Assembly (NCBI GenBank): GCA_017399915.1
Contig: JAFQAS010000067.1
Coordinates: forward strand, 202,607-266,606
Length of the DNA stretch: 64,000 bases
Source of the DNA: Muribaculaceae bacterium
GTDB lineage: Bacteria; Bacteroidota; Bacteroidia; Bacteroidales; Muribaculaceae
Direction of reading: 5' to 3'
Position 1 is the first letter of the stretch; each line of letters opens with the position of its first letter. The notes beneath the pieces are model-generated. The model made no database searches, had not been told where the DNA came from, and saw nothing but the letters and a program-made list of their open reading frames with translations. This document shows positions 56,667 to 64,000 of this stretch, in pieces. Made by a program: the position numbers and the translations under genes.

Positions 56667-58676
56667 TCACATTGCAAATTTAAATACTTGCCCTTCAATT
56701 GTCAATATATAAATACCATTATTGTCTAAAGTAATTACTTTTTCGTTGCCCTTGTAAATCGTCATTCCTGCCATATCATAAATTTCAACATCAGAATACT
56801 CATCGGCACCAATGATTGTTACAATATCTCCTTTTACATATACTTTAATATCGCCATCAACAAACGTATCTAACACACTGTCACTATTTTTCACAAACAC
56901 AACATTCAATTGCGAATCAGTCGTAATTGACGGAGTATTGTAGGTGCCGTTTGCATCTAGCCTATCAGTAACATCTGTTCCATTAAATGTCACGGTGTTA
57001 CACTTCCAACCATCTGACGGCACAATCTGCAATTCAAGTATCGTTCCATTTTCCACCTTTTGGCTCACTACTCCTCCCTCAGGATACACTATAGTAAACA
57101 TATGTTTATCCACATCTTCCTCCTCAAATTCGAGTATTTGACTTGCTGACTTCCATCCTTCGGCCGTGGAATAAGCAACAAAACTTCCTTTAGGTACAAA
57201 TAGGCGATTGGACGTATAACCACCTCCGGTTGGAGGTGTTGGATTGTAACAATAACACACATCCGCACAATTATTCATCTGACCCACAAATGTAACTGAT
57301 TTAGGTAAATGCATTTCTGAAATATGGATACCATTAAACGCATTTTCGGCAATTGCAGTCACCGAGTTTGGAATAACCGTATTTTGACATCCTACGATAA
57401 GTGTATTTGATGATGTTTCAATAATGGCATTACATTTATTCCTTGAATCATAGCTATTGTTTTCAGATGAAACTTCAATAGAGGTCAAACTGACACAACC
57501 TTTGAACGCTCCTTCGCCTATCTTAGAAACCATAGCTGGGATATATATGGACGTAAAACCACCACAACCATAAAACGCATATGAGGGTATTTTTTTTACT
57601 GTTGTACCTATATTTATTTTTTTCAAATTTGTACAACCTCTAAAAATAGGACTAAGAGACACGTTGCCAATTATCTCACAATCTTCCGCATTAAAATTTA
57701 CCTCCTCAAGTTCTGAACACCCCATAAACGCCAAAACTCCTATTTCGGCAACCGAGTTCCCTATTGTTATAGTTTCCAACGCACAATCAGCAAATGCACA
57801 CGTTCCTATCTTTGACACCGAGTTAGGAATATCTACAGATGTTAAGCCACTACAACCCTGAAACGCATATGAGGGTATTTTTTTTACTGTTGCTCCTATA
57901 TTTACTGTTCTCAAATTTACGCAACCATTAAAGACTGAATTATAACTGCCCATTATCGCACATTCCTCCGCGTTAAAATTAACCTCCTCAAGTCCTGAAC
58001 ACCCCATAAACGCCATATCTCCTATTTCTACAACCGAGTTCCCTATTGTTATAGTTTTCAACGCACAACTTGAAAACGCATGCAATCCTATCTTTGACAC
58101 CGAGTTAGGAATATCAATTGCCATTAAGCTATCACAATCAGCAAATGCCCATTCTCCTATCAATCTCACGGAATTACCTATTTTAGCCCTCTTTAACTTA
58201 TTGCAAAATTCAAACGCATGATCGCCAACAACTGTTACAGAATCTCCGATAACCACCGAAGTCAACCCTTTACACCCTTCAAATGCACTGCGTCCTATAT
58301 AACTCCCAGGTATAACAACTGATGTCAAGCCACTACAACCCTGAAACGCACCCGAACCAATAGTATCAATAGTAATCGGAATTGTTATAGATGTCAATTC
58401 TCCACAACTTGCAAATGCTCCACCTTCTATCGAAACAACCGTATATATTGTATCTGAACACACTACCGTTTTGGGGATTGATACGGACCCAACATATTCA
58501 TTGGCATAGGACCCATGATAATAACCCTTACAAGAAACCATTACAGTTTTTGTTTGCTTGTCGACATATTTATAGTATATCCCATCAACCTCAAAATCGT
58601 GAGCGAACATCCCAAAAGAGACAACTAACATCATCACTACTGTAACAGTATATAGGAAACGTCTAACATTTTTCAT
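56667..58676 (-). CDS. BspA-type leucine-rich-repeat surface protein
   Basis: A 669-residue exported protein with signal peptide. About 15 LRR_5 (Treponema-type) repeats (residues 70-490) follow the pattern IGxxAFxGCSGLTSVxIPNSV. A region resembling InlB/Listeria-Bacteroides repeats (FTIVYPEGGVVSQKVENGT to about 600) and a C-terminal segment (SDVEIYDMAGMTIYKGNEKV, ending NNGIYILTIEG) similar to T9SS type A sorting domains follow. BspA-like proteins mediate binding to host matrix or other cells in related species; that role is inference here. First gene of the minus-strand cluster 52372-58676. Confidence 0.85.
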   Translation of the reverse strand: MKNVRRFLYTVTVVMMLVVSFGMFAHDFEVDGIYYKYVDKQTKTVMVSCKGYYHGSYANEYVGSVSIPKTVVCSDTIYTVVSIEGGAFASCGELTSITIPITIDTIGSGAFQGCSGLTSVVIPGSYIGRSAFEGCKGLTSVVIGDSVTVVGDHAFEFCNKLKRAKIGNSVRLIGEWAFADCDSLMAIDIPNSVSKIGLHAFSSCALKTITIGNSVVEIGDMAFMGCSGLEEVNFNAEECAIMGSYNSVFNGCVNLRTVNIGATVKKIPSYAFQGCSGLTSVDIPNSVSKIGTCAFADCALETITIGNSVAEIGVLAFMGCSELEEVNFNAEDCEIIGNVSLSPIFRGCTNLKKINIGTTVKKIPSYAFYGCGGFTSIYIPAMVSKIGEGAFKGCVSLTSIEVSSENNSYDSRNKCNAIIETSSNTLIVGCQNTVIPNSVTAIAENAFNGIHISEMHLPKSVTFVGQMNNCADVCYCYNPTPPTGGGYTSNRLFVPKGSFVAYSTAEGWKSASQILEFEEEDVDKHMFTIVYPEGGVVSQKVENGTILELQIVPSDGWKCNTVTFNGTDVTDRLDANGTYNTPSITTDSQLNVVFVKNSDSVLDTFVDGDIKVYVKGDIVTIIGADEYSDVEIYDMAGMTIYKGNEKVITLDNNGIYILTIEGQVFKFAM

Positions 58677-59100
58677 AATTTTATGGATTTAATGGTTAAC
58701 AACACAATTATCAAATGCAAGTTAACTCATTTTAAACAAATTGCAAAAACTATTCAGTTAATTAAACTTAATCTTCACAATAACCACAAAAAAACAATTA
58801 GCCAACAACACATTCCGCACTCCGCATTCCGCATTAAAGGAGTTCCGCTCAAAAGGAGTTCCGCATTAAAACTCTCAACTCCTTTTGTCACCCTGTCAGT
58901 CGCTTTGTCAGTCGTCTTGTCATATACCACAAAATAAACGACCATGACATTGCACGCTAATTATCAGCATATTACACACAAATAAACCTTTTTGGCACAA
59001 GATTTGTTTTATTTGGGAAACGACGATGCTGCCCTCGTGACGGCATCACAACACAAAACAAGAAATTAATAACAAAAAACAATAAAAAACTCAGAAAACT
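58677..59100. other. Region upstream of dnaK and the BspA-like gene
   Basis: AT-rich with short direct repeats at 58806-58925 (CGCATT-ccgcattaaaGGAGTTCCGC units; CTGTCAGTCG-ctTTGTCAGTCGtCTTGTCA). A possible sigma-54-type site is at 58992-59007. No ORF of credit. Confidence 0.6.
58992..59007 (+). promoter_or_regulatory. dnaK: Possible sigma-54-type promoter of dnaK
   Basis: TTGGCAC-aagat-TTGT fits the -24/-12 pattern TTGGCAC-N5-TTGC except for the last base, 93 bases upstream of the dnaK ATG. The TATTTGGG behind it is a poor -7. A similar TTGGCAC occurs in repeat A, so chance or repeat origin must be considered. Confidence 0.35.
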
Positions 59101-61026
59101 ATGGGAAAAATTATCGGTATTGACTTAGGTACTACCAACTCATGTGTAGCAGTTCTCGAAGGTAACGACCCTGTTGTTATCCCTAACAGCGAAGGTCGAA
59201 ACACTACCCCTTCGGTAGTAGCATTTGTTGACGGTGGCGAACGCAAAGTAGGCGACCCCGCTAAACGTCAAGCTATCACAAACCCAAAACGCACTATCTA
59301 CTCTATCAAGCGTTTCATGGGCGAATCTTACGACAACGTAGCAAAAGAAATCGACCGCATTCCTTATAAAGTGGCGCGTGGCGACAACAATACTCCTCGC
59401 GTCGACATCGACGGTCGCGAATACACTCCACAAGAAATCTCGGCTATGATTCTTCAAAAAATGAAGAAAACTGCCGAAGACTACCTCGGTCAATCAGTAA
59501 CTGAAGCGGTTATCACCGTTCCTGCTTACTTCAACGACTCTCAACGTCAAGCAACTAAAGAAGCCGGCGAAATCGCAGGCCTCACAGTGAAACGTATCGT
59601 AAACGAACCCACTGCTGCAGCTCTCGCTTATGGTCTTGACAAAATCGACAAAGACCAAAAAATCGCAGTATTTGACCTTGGTGGCGGTACATTCGATATC
59701 TCTATCCTCGAACTCGGCGACGGCGTATTTGAAGTGAAATCTACCAATGGTGACACTCACCTCGGTGGTGACGACTTCGACCACGTGATTATCGACTGGT
59801 TGGCTCAAGAATTCCTTAACGAAGAAGGTGTTGACCTCCGTCAAGATCCTATGGCACTCCAACGCCTCAAAGAAGCTGCCGAAAAAGCTAAAATCGAACT
59901 TTCAAGCACCACTTCTACCGAGATCAACCTCCCTTACATCATGCCTGTTAACGGTATACCCAAACACTTGGTAAAAACTCTCTCTCGTGCTAAATTCGAA
60001 CAACTCGCCGACAGCCTCATTCAAGCTACTATCAAGCCTTGTGAACAAGCTCTACGCGACGCTGGTCTTAGCGCAAGCGACATCGACGAAGTTATCCTTG
60101 TAGGTGGTTCTACTCGTATCCCTGCAATCCAACAAATCGTTGAACGTTTCTTCGGCAAAGCACCTTCTAAAGGTGTTAACCCCGACGAAGTGGTTGCCGT
60201 GGGTGCTGCAATCCAAGGCGGTGTGCTTTCAGGCGAAGTGAAAGACGTGCTTCTTCTCGACGTTGTCCCCTTGTCAGTAGGTATCGAAACTCTCGGTGGC
60301 GTGATGACTAAGCTCATCGAAGCCAACACCACAATCCCTACCCGTAAGAGCGAAACATTCTCTACTGCTGCCGACAACCAACCTTCAGTAGAAATCCACG
60401 TGCTTCAAGGCGAACGCCCAATGGCGAAAGACGACAAAACTCTCGGTCGCTTCCACCTCGACGGCATCGCTCCTGCTCCTCGTGGTATTCCTCAAATCGA
60501 AGTTACTTTCGAAATCGACGCCAACGGTATCCTCAACGTTTCGGCCAAAGATAAAGCTACAGGCAAACAACAAAGCATTCGCATCGAAGCTTCAAGCGGC
60601 TTGAGCGACGAAGAAATCAAACGCATGAAAGAAGAAGCTGAAGCCAACGCTGCTGCCGACGCTAAAGAAAAAGAACGCATCGACAAACTCAACCAAGCCG
60701 ACGCTATCATTTTCCAAACCGAAAAGCAACTCAGCGAACTCGGCGACAAGATTCCTGCCGACAAGAAAGCTCCTATCGAAGCTGCCGTGGCTAAACTTAA
60801 AGACGCTCACAAAGCACAAGATATTCCTGCTATCGACGCAGCTATCAAAGAAATTGAAACAGTGTTTGGTCAAATCCAACAAGACATCATCAATGCCCAA
60901 CAACAAGCAGGTGGTCAACCCGGCGCAGGCGCTAACCCATTCGCTGGTGGCCAACCCGGTGGCAACCCCAATGCAGGCGGCAACGATGACACTGTTACCG
61001 ACGTTGACTTCGAAGAAGTTAAATAA
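59101..61026 (+). CDS. dnaK: Chaperone DnaK (Hsp70)
   Basis: A 641-residue Hsp70: ATPase domain starting [20 protein letters not shown], the phosphate loops [13 protein letters not shown] and [11 protein letters not shown], the linker [10 protein letters not shown], a substrate-binding domain and a Gly/Asn/Gln-rich tail ending TDVDFEEVK. It folds and protects proteins with DnaJ and GrpE, which are not adjacent. Transcribed alone with its own terminator. Confidence 0.97.
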   Translation: MGKIIGIDLGTTNSCVAVLEGNDPVVIPNSEGRNTTPSVVAFVDGGERKVGDPAKRQAITNPKRTIYSIKRFMGESYDNVAKEIDRIPYKVARGDNNTPRVDIDGREYTPQEISAMILQKMKKTAEDYLGQSVTEAVITVPAYFNDSQRQATKEAGEIAGLTVKRIVNEPTAAALAYGLDKIDKDQKIAVFDLGGGTFDISILELGDGVFEVKSTNGDTHLGGDDFDHVIIDWLAQEFLNEEGVDLRQDPMALQRLKEAAEKAKIELSSTTSTEINLPYIMPVNGIPKHLVKTLSRAKFEQLADSLIQATIKPCEQALRDAGLSASDIDEVILVGGSTRIPAIQQIVERFFGKAPSKGVNPDEVVAVGAAIQGGVLSGEVKDVLLLDVVPLSVGIETLGGVMTKLIEANTTIPTRKSETFSTAADNQPSVEIHVLQGERPMAKDDKTLGRFHLDGIAPAPRGIPQIEVTFEIDANGILNVSAKDKATGKQQSIRIEASSGLSDEEIKRMKEEAEANAAADAKEKERIDKLNQADAIIFQTEKQLSELGDKIPADKKAPIEAAVAKLKDAHKAQDIPAIDAAIKEIETVFGQIQQDIINAQQQAGGQPGAGANPFAGGQPGGNPNAGGNDDTVTDVDFEEVK

Positions 61027-61063
61027 GTCTCTCTTGAAATAATAATCTATAAAAACATGCACC

Positions 61064-61093
61064 AAGAGCGTTCCCGGGTGGGGGAACGCTCTT
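61064..61093 (+). terminator. Terminator of dnaK
   Basis: AAGAGCGTTCCC pairs with GGGAACGCTCTT around GGGTGG, followed by ATTTTTC. Confidence 0.9.
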
Positions 61094-61390
61094 ATTTTTC
61101 TCCACGCCTCATAAAATCCCCAACCGCCCCACACCCGTCTTTAGTATCCTTAAAGGGCTATGTAGCAAAAAGGTATGGGAATCCGTGCGAAGCACGGTTT
61201 CTGAGAGAGGAGGGAGCTCTCCGTCCGGAGGTTTCGGGCTAACACCCTCAACCACGCGGTTATTACATATCGCTGCGCTCCCCATGCTTCGCACGTTTCC
61301 CCTCGTTTTTTTGCCAGTGGACCGTTTTCTGCTTGCCCACACTAAAAAGATACTGAGCCCTTAAAAGTCCTTAGAGCCACCAAAGCCTCA
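61094..61390. other. GC-richer non-coding block of unknown nature
   Basis: No coding signal. Bases 61144-61157 (TCCTTAAAGGGCT) and 61353-61366 (AGCCCTTAAAAG) form an inverted repeat around a GC-richer interior with hairpins CCGTGC-gaa-GCACGG and GGAGctCTCC. It has the look of a small repeat or element remnant, but no second copy is in the window. Confidence 0.4.
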
Positions 61391-61393
61391 AAA

Positions 61394-61429
61394 AAAAACC
61401 TGCAACACACTGTGGTGTTGCAGGTTTTT
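61394..61429 (-). terminator. Terminator of the pRiA4b ORF-3-like gene
   Basis: AAAAACCTGCAACAC pairs with GTGTTGCAGGTTTTT over a six-base loop; runs of A and T on both sides allow termination in either direction. Confidence 0.9.
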
Positions 61430-61451
61430 ATATTTTTCTATAATCGTTTTT

Positions 61452-62009
61452 TTAATATTTTTCGTCAAACGTCATTTCATCGAAGCCTTCGGCATCAAAT
61501 TCGTCTTCATTGAATTCATCTGAGCCATAGAACTCTTCATCGATATCATCTACAGTTGCAGCTGCCAATTTGGCATCAACTTTTGCTTCAAATTCTTTGA
61601 GATCCATTAATTGAACAGGAGCTTTACCAATAGCAAGCGTACACAAAGGGTCTTTCAATTTCTTGCCGGTAATCATCTCTTTCATTTCAATGAAGAATGA
61701 GCGTTCGGTCATGTAGTCAAACATAAATATCAACTTTTGACCTTCGTCCTCGATATAATCGCTCAATATAGTATCCTCCATCAACCACACATCTTCGTCG
61801 GAGCTGGTGCCCATATCTTCGAGTGTGATTTCTGTTTCTTTTTCCCAGCGGTCATCACACAAGAAAAATGAACACAATTGATTTTTGTCATATCCCACCG
61901 CATCACATATCGCATTTTTCAAATCCAAAAATGTGTAATCGGCATCGATTTTTATCTCTCTTTTGAAGTTATCCACTTCATCTGAGACTAATCTAAAATT
62001 GAATATCAT
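61452..62009 (-). CDS. Plasmid pRiA4b ORF-3-like / IS1096-passenger-like protein
   Basis: A 185-residue acidic protein. The N-terminal part (FNFRLVSDEVDNFKREIKID, then TFLDLKNAICDAVGYD, then CSFFLCDDRW) fits the pRiA4b ORF-3-like fold found in plasmid, IS-passenger and many chromosomal bacterial proteins of unknown role. The C-terminal 60 residues are strongly acidic (DDIDEEFYGSDEFNEDEFDAEGF), perhaps a DNA- or protein-mimicking tail. A promoter precedes it. No transposase is nearby. Confidence 0.8.
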   Translation of the reverse strand: MIFNFRLVSDEVDNFKREIKIDADYTFLDLKNAICDAVGYDKNQLCSFFLCDDRWEKETEITLEDMGTSSDEDVWLMEDTILSDYIEDEGQKLIFMFDYMTERSFFIEMKEMITGKKLKDPLCTLAIGKAPVQLMDLKEFEAKVDAKLAAATVDDIDEEFYGSDEFNEDEFDAEGFDEMTFDEKY

Positions 62010-62361
62010 ATACTTAACTATTCTTTTATTTTCGTTATTACTATCTTTTAAATCACCTCGCGACTTGTTTGTTTCAAATCACACTGCGAATATAGAAAAC
62101 TTTCCTCATATAACACAAATATTTTCTCATCATTTTCAAAAAAATCTTTCAACAATTAGATTTTCTCACAACGGCTCAAATAACAAAAAGCAATAATAAG
62201 AGAGCGGAAATCAAAAAACTCGCTCTCTATATCAAAAAAACGCTATAATATAACACTATTTAATAGCTATTTTTTACAAAAAATAGTTTTGATCAATGCT
62301 GATTCGCAATAGATGTTCAATCCATCATTTTCTAATAGAATCAAATTTCAAAAACTCACTT
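62010..62361. other. Intergenic region with two hairpins
   Basis: Holds the promoter at 62087-62119, a stem AGAGAGCG/CGCTCTCT at 62199-62228 and an AT stem CTATTTTTT/AAAAAATAG at 62267-62286 that may end the M64 peptidase transcript. No ORF. Confidence 0.55.
62087..62119 (-). promoter_or_regulatory. Promoter of the pRiA4b ORF-3-like gene
   Basis: Minus-strand TTTG (62116-62119), 21-base spacer, TATATTCG (62087-62094), a TAnnTTCG variant as before the OPT and rubrerythrin genes. Confidence 0.5.
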
Positions 62362-63642
62362 CTACTTCAAATGAAAATCAATCATGCGTTGGATTGCGCG
62401 TTGGCACACGGGGCAAAATGCCGGGGTTACGTTATTTCGCATGCGACATTCATCGGCAGGACGGTACACGCCTCGCACCAAATAACCGCCACCTTCGTAG
62501 AGCCCCACCGCATAGCGGTCGGCATCATCGGGCGATGTAGGCACCGGTACATCTTTAGGCATCATATCGGCCCATTTTGAATTGAAGTCGACTCGCGTAG
62601 TAATATTTTGCTCCCATGGCTCGATATCGAGAGGATAGGTATCAACAAGCACACCTCCTTCGTAGAAATATTCATCGGCAAGAGCTCCAAAGCTATGCCC
62701 AAACTCATGCACCACTACCACATCAAATGTAGGGTGTTTTGCCGTGGTCAAAGTATATGAGTTATATATCCCGCCACCGCCATATTCCTCAGTGTTGGCA
62801 AGAATGATAATATGTTCGTAAGGAATTCCCACAAGCGCATCATGCACGCTCCACACATTTGAAGTGGTAAGATAGCGGTCGGCGTAGAATGTGCTGAAAT
62901 TCGAGCCGAATGCGGTTGAACGCCACTCACCCAATCGAGGTATTGACACCCCACTATCGCGCGATGGCGATGCCACAGCGATGAAATTAAATTTGTCGCG
63001 ATTTGTGCCAAATGGCTCATGAGCAAATATCGATTCAACTGCATATTGTGCATGTTGATAAAACTCCTCCATTTCATCTTGGGTATACCCCTCGGCAAGA
63101 ATCACCACATCGATACAATTCTTATCATCGGCACCACGGTGTATGTATTTATGAGGTAGCGGAGTGCTACATTGCTTTTTAATCAGAATGTCCGACGGAT
63201 TTACCAAATGGCGAGTGCGTGCCATCACATTGCGTCTATTATTCATCAATTTTATATCTACATAAGCGTTGCGTCGAGGCATTGGCACTTGGAAAGTGTT
63301 TTCAAACGCACGACGAGCCACAGTGTCGGTTTCCACCATCCATTCTTGAAATAGCGATGAAAACGATGCCATATATATCGTGTCGCCACTTGCGGCATCG
63401 GTCATCACCAACTGACCATTACCCTCTACCGGCAATCTATCGAGATTTACTCGACGGCCTGCCCATGTGGGCGATTTGTGCAGTGCTCTCACACTCACCT
63501 CACAGTCATCACTCTTAGCCACCCCCTCAAACACATAATCTATTCGTAATGTAGAGTCGCAAAAATATTGGTCAAAATCGATATTGGCATATGCTACTGC
63601 CGATGTGATTATCAATAGCGCAAATGTGATAATATGTTTCAT
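62362..63642 (-). CDS. M64-family metallopeptidase (IgA-peptidase-like), secreted
   Basis: A 426-residue exported peptidase with signal peptide (MKHIITFALLIITSAVAYA). An N-terminal beta-domain (25-150) precedes the M64 catalytic domain with zinc motif HEFGHSFGALADEY (His312, Glu313, His316). The family is named for a Clostridium IgA peptidase; Bacteroidetes members are broad and their substrate, host glycoprotein or other, is not known. It begins 17 bases after the inositol-phosphatase-like gene ends, so both may be co-transcribed. Confidence 0.9.
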   Translation of the reverse strand: MKHIITFALLIITSAVAYANIDFDQYFCDSTLRIDYVFEGVAKSDDCEVSVRALHKSPTWAGRRVNLDRLPVEGNGQLVMTDAASGDTIYMASFSSLFQEWMVETDTVARRAFENTFQVPMPRRNAYVDIKLMNNRRNVMARTRHLVNPSDILIKKQCSTPLPHKYIHRGADDKNCIDVVILAEGYTQDEMEEFYQHAQYAVESIFAHEPFGTNRDKFNFIAVASPSRDSGVSIPRLGEWRSTAFGSNFSTFYADRYLTTSNVWSVHDALVGIPYEHIIILANTEEYGGGGIYNSYTLTTAKHPTFDVVVVHEFGHSFGALADEYFYEGGVLVDTYPLDIEPWEQNITTRVDFNSKWADMMPKDVPVPTSPDDADRYAVGLYEGGGYLVRGVYRPADECRMRNNVTPAFCPVCQRAIQRMIDFHLK

Positions 63643-63659
63643 AAAAAATGTATGGTTTA

Positions 63660-64000
63660 TTATTTAGGAGCCTCGCTCGCCAATAATGAATAAAGTGTTT
63701 CAAATATTAATGGTGTCGCAGCAACAACCGAGATATTTCGGTCGGTGCGGAAGTGGGAATAACAAGCTCCGGCCTCCTGCACGATAAGTTGCCCGGCAGC
63801 CACGTCCCAAGTGTGCAGATTCATCTCCCAGTAGCCGTCGAGAAAACCGGCAGCCACATAGCAGAGGTCTATCGCTGCCGAACCCAAGCGTCGCATTCCG
63901 CGCACTCGTGGCAGCACTCGCGACACATTATCGAGATTATTGTCTGTTGTAGTATCTTTATCTACCGGGAAACCGGTTGTGACTACCGAGTGTGACAAAC
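63660..64000 (-). CDS. Inositol-monophosphatase-family protein, C-terminal part (5' end outside window)
   Basis: The frame is open to the right window edge; the TTG at 63998 is not taken as the start. The visible part has RRLGSAAIDLCYVAAGFLDG and NLHTWDVAAGQLIVQEAG, the C-terminal signature of the IMPase/CysQ/FBPase family with its third metal-ligand Asp (WDVAAG). Substrate (inositol phosphate, PAP or other) cannot be told from the fragment. Confidence 0.88.
   Translation of the reverse strand, partial: LSHSVVTTGFPVDKDTTTDNNLDNVSRVLPRVRGMRRLGSAAIDLCYVAAGFLDGYWEMNLHTWDVAAGQLIVQEAGACYSHFRTDRNISVVAATPLIFETLYSLLASEAPK

Noticed and set aside
60592..61134. 180-codon minus-strand ORF at the end of dnaK.
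   Set aside because: Antisense to a highly conserved gene and across its terminator.

Overview
The window looks like chromosomal DNA of a Bacteroidales bacterium. The signs are the TTTG/TAnnTTTG promoter type, weak Shine-Dalgarno sites, a fused MurF-alanine racemase, a GSCFA protein, a serine palmitoyltransferase, a sodium-pumping methylmalonyl-CoA decarboxylase operon, a SusB-like GH97 enzyme, BspA-type leucine-rich repeats and C-termini resembling type IX secretion signals. Placement near Muribaculaceae is a guess from overall character; no rRNA or tRNA gene was found to test it.

Layout. 1-4.7 kb: the 3' end of a LysM (MltD-like) protein, an OPT transporter and a MATE exporter on the plus strand. 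4.7-10.8 kb: a minus-strand envelope operon (PorE-like OmpA lipoprotein, GSCFA protein, MurF-Alr, xanthine phosphoribosyltransferase). 11-14.2 kb: a tricorn-like protease. 14.3-18.5 kb: an SH3 protein, then the arginine operon argR-GNAT-argG-pspC-argC, in which the 56-codon PspC gene is easily missed. 18.6-21.5 kb: waaA and gltX. 21.7-25.7 kb: two DUF3857/transglutaminase-like secreted proteins, one apparently without its catalytic cysteine, behind a promoter that may contain a poly-G spacer. 26-28.9 kb: a small lipoprotein and GH97.

29-39 kb is the accessory part: an AT-rich block (DUF1016/PDDEXK nuclease plus three unknown proteins), a broken thioredoxin gene ending in a foreign-looking structured sequence, an intact thioredoxin copy, a rubrerythrin pair, four SUMF1/FGE-like lipoproteins (three in tandem) and copies of a structured intergenic repeat. 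39-44.6 kb returns to core genes (spt, zinc-ribbon coiled-coil protein, Nif3, aspS). 44.7-50.9 kb holds nhaD and the mce-mmdA-mmdD-mmdC-mmdB operon for succinate-to-propionate conversion coupled to Na+ export; NhaD is the matching Na+/H+ antiporter. 51-58.7 kb is a surface-protein region (lipoprotein behind a C10 tract, acyltransferase, FISUMP-like protein, T9SS-like C-terminus, parallel beta-helix protein, BspA-like protein). 59-64 kb: dnaK, a pRiA4b ORF-3-like protein, an M64 peptidase and the 3' end of an inositol-phosphatase-family gene.

The signals that best deserve a second look are the family of structured intergenic repeats whose stems are kept while their sequences change (33.7, 38.7 and 52.1 kb), the homopolymer tracts upstream of two secreted-protein genes, the AT-rich nuclease island, the SUMF1-like expansion in which only one copy keeps both FGE-type cysteines, and the thioredoxin gene truncated by a mobile-element-like scar.
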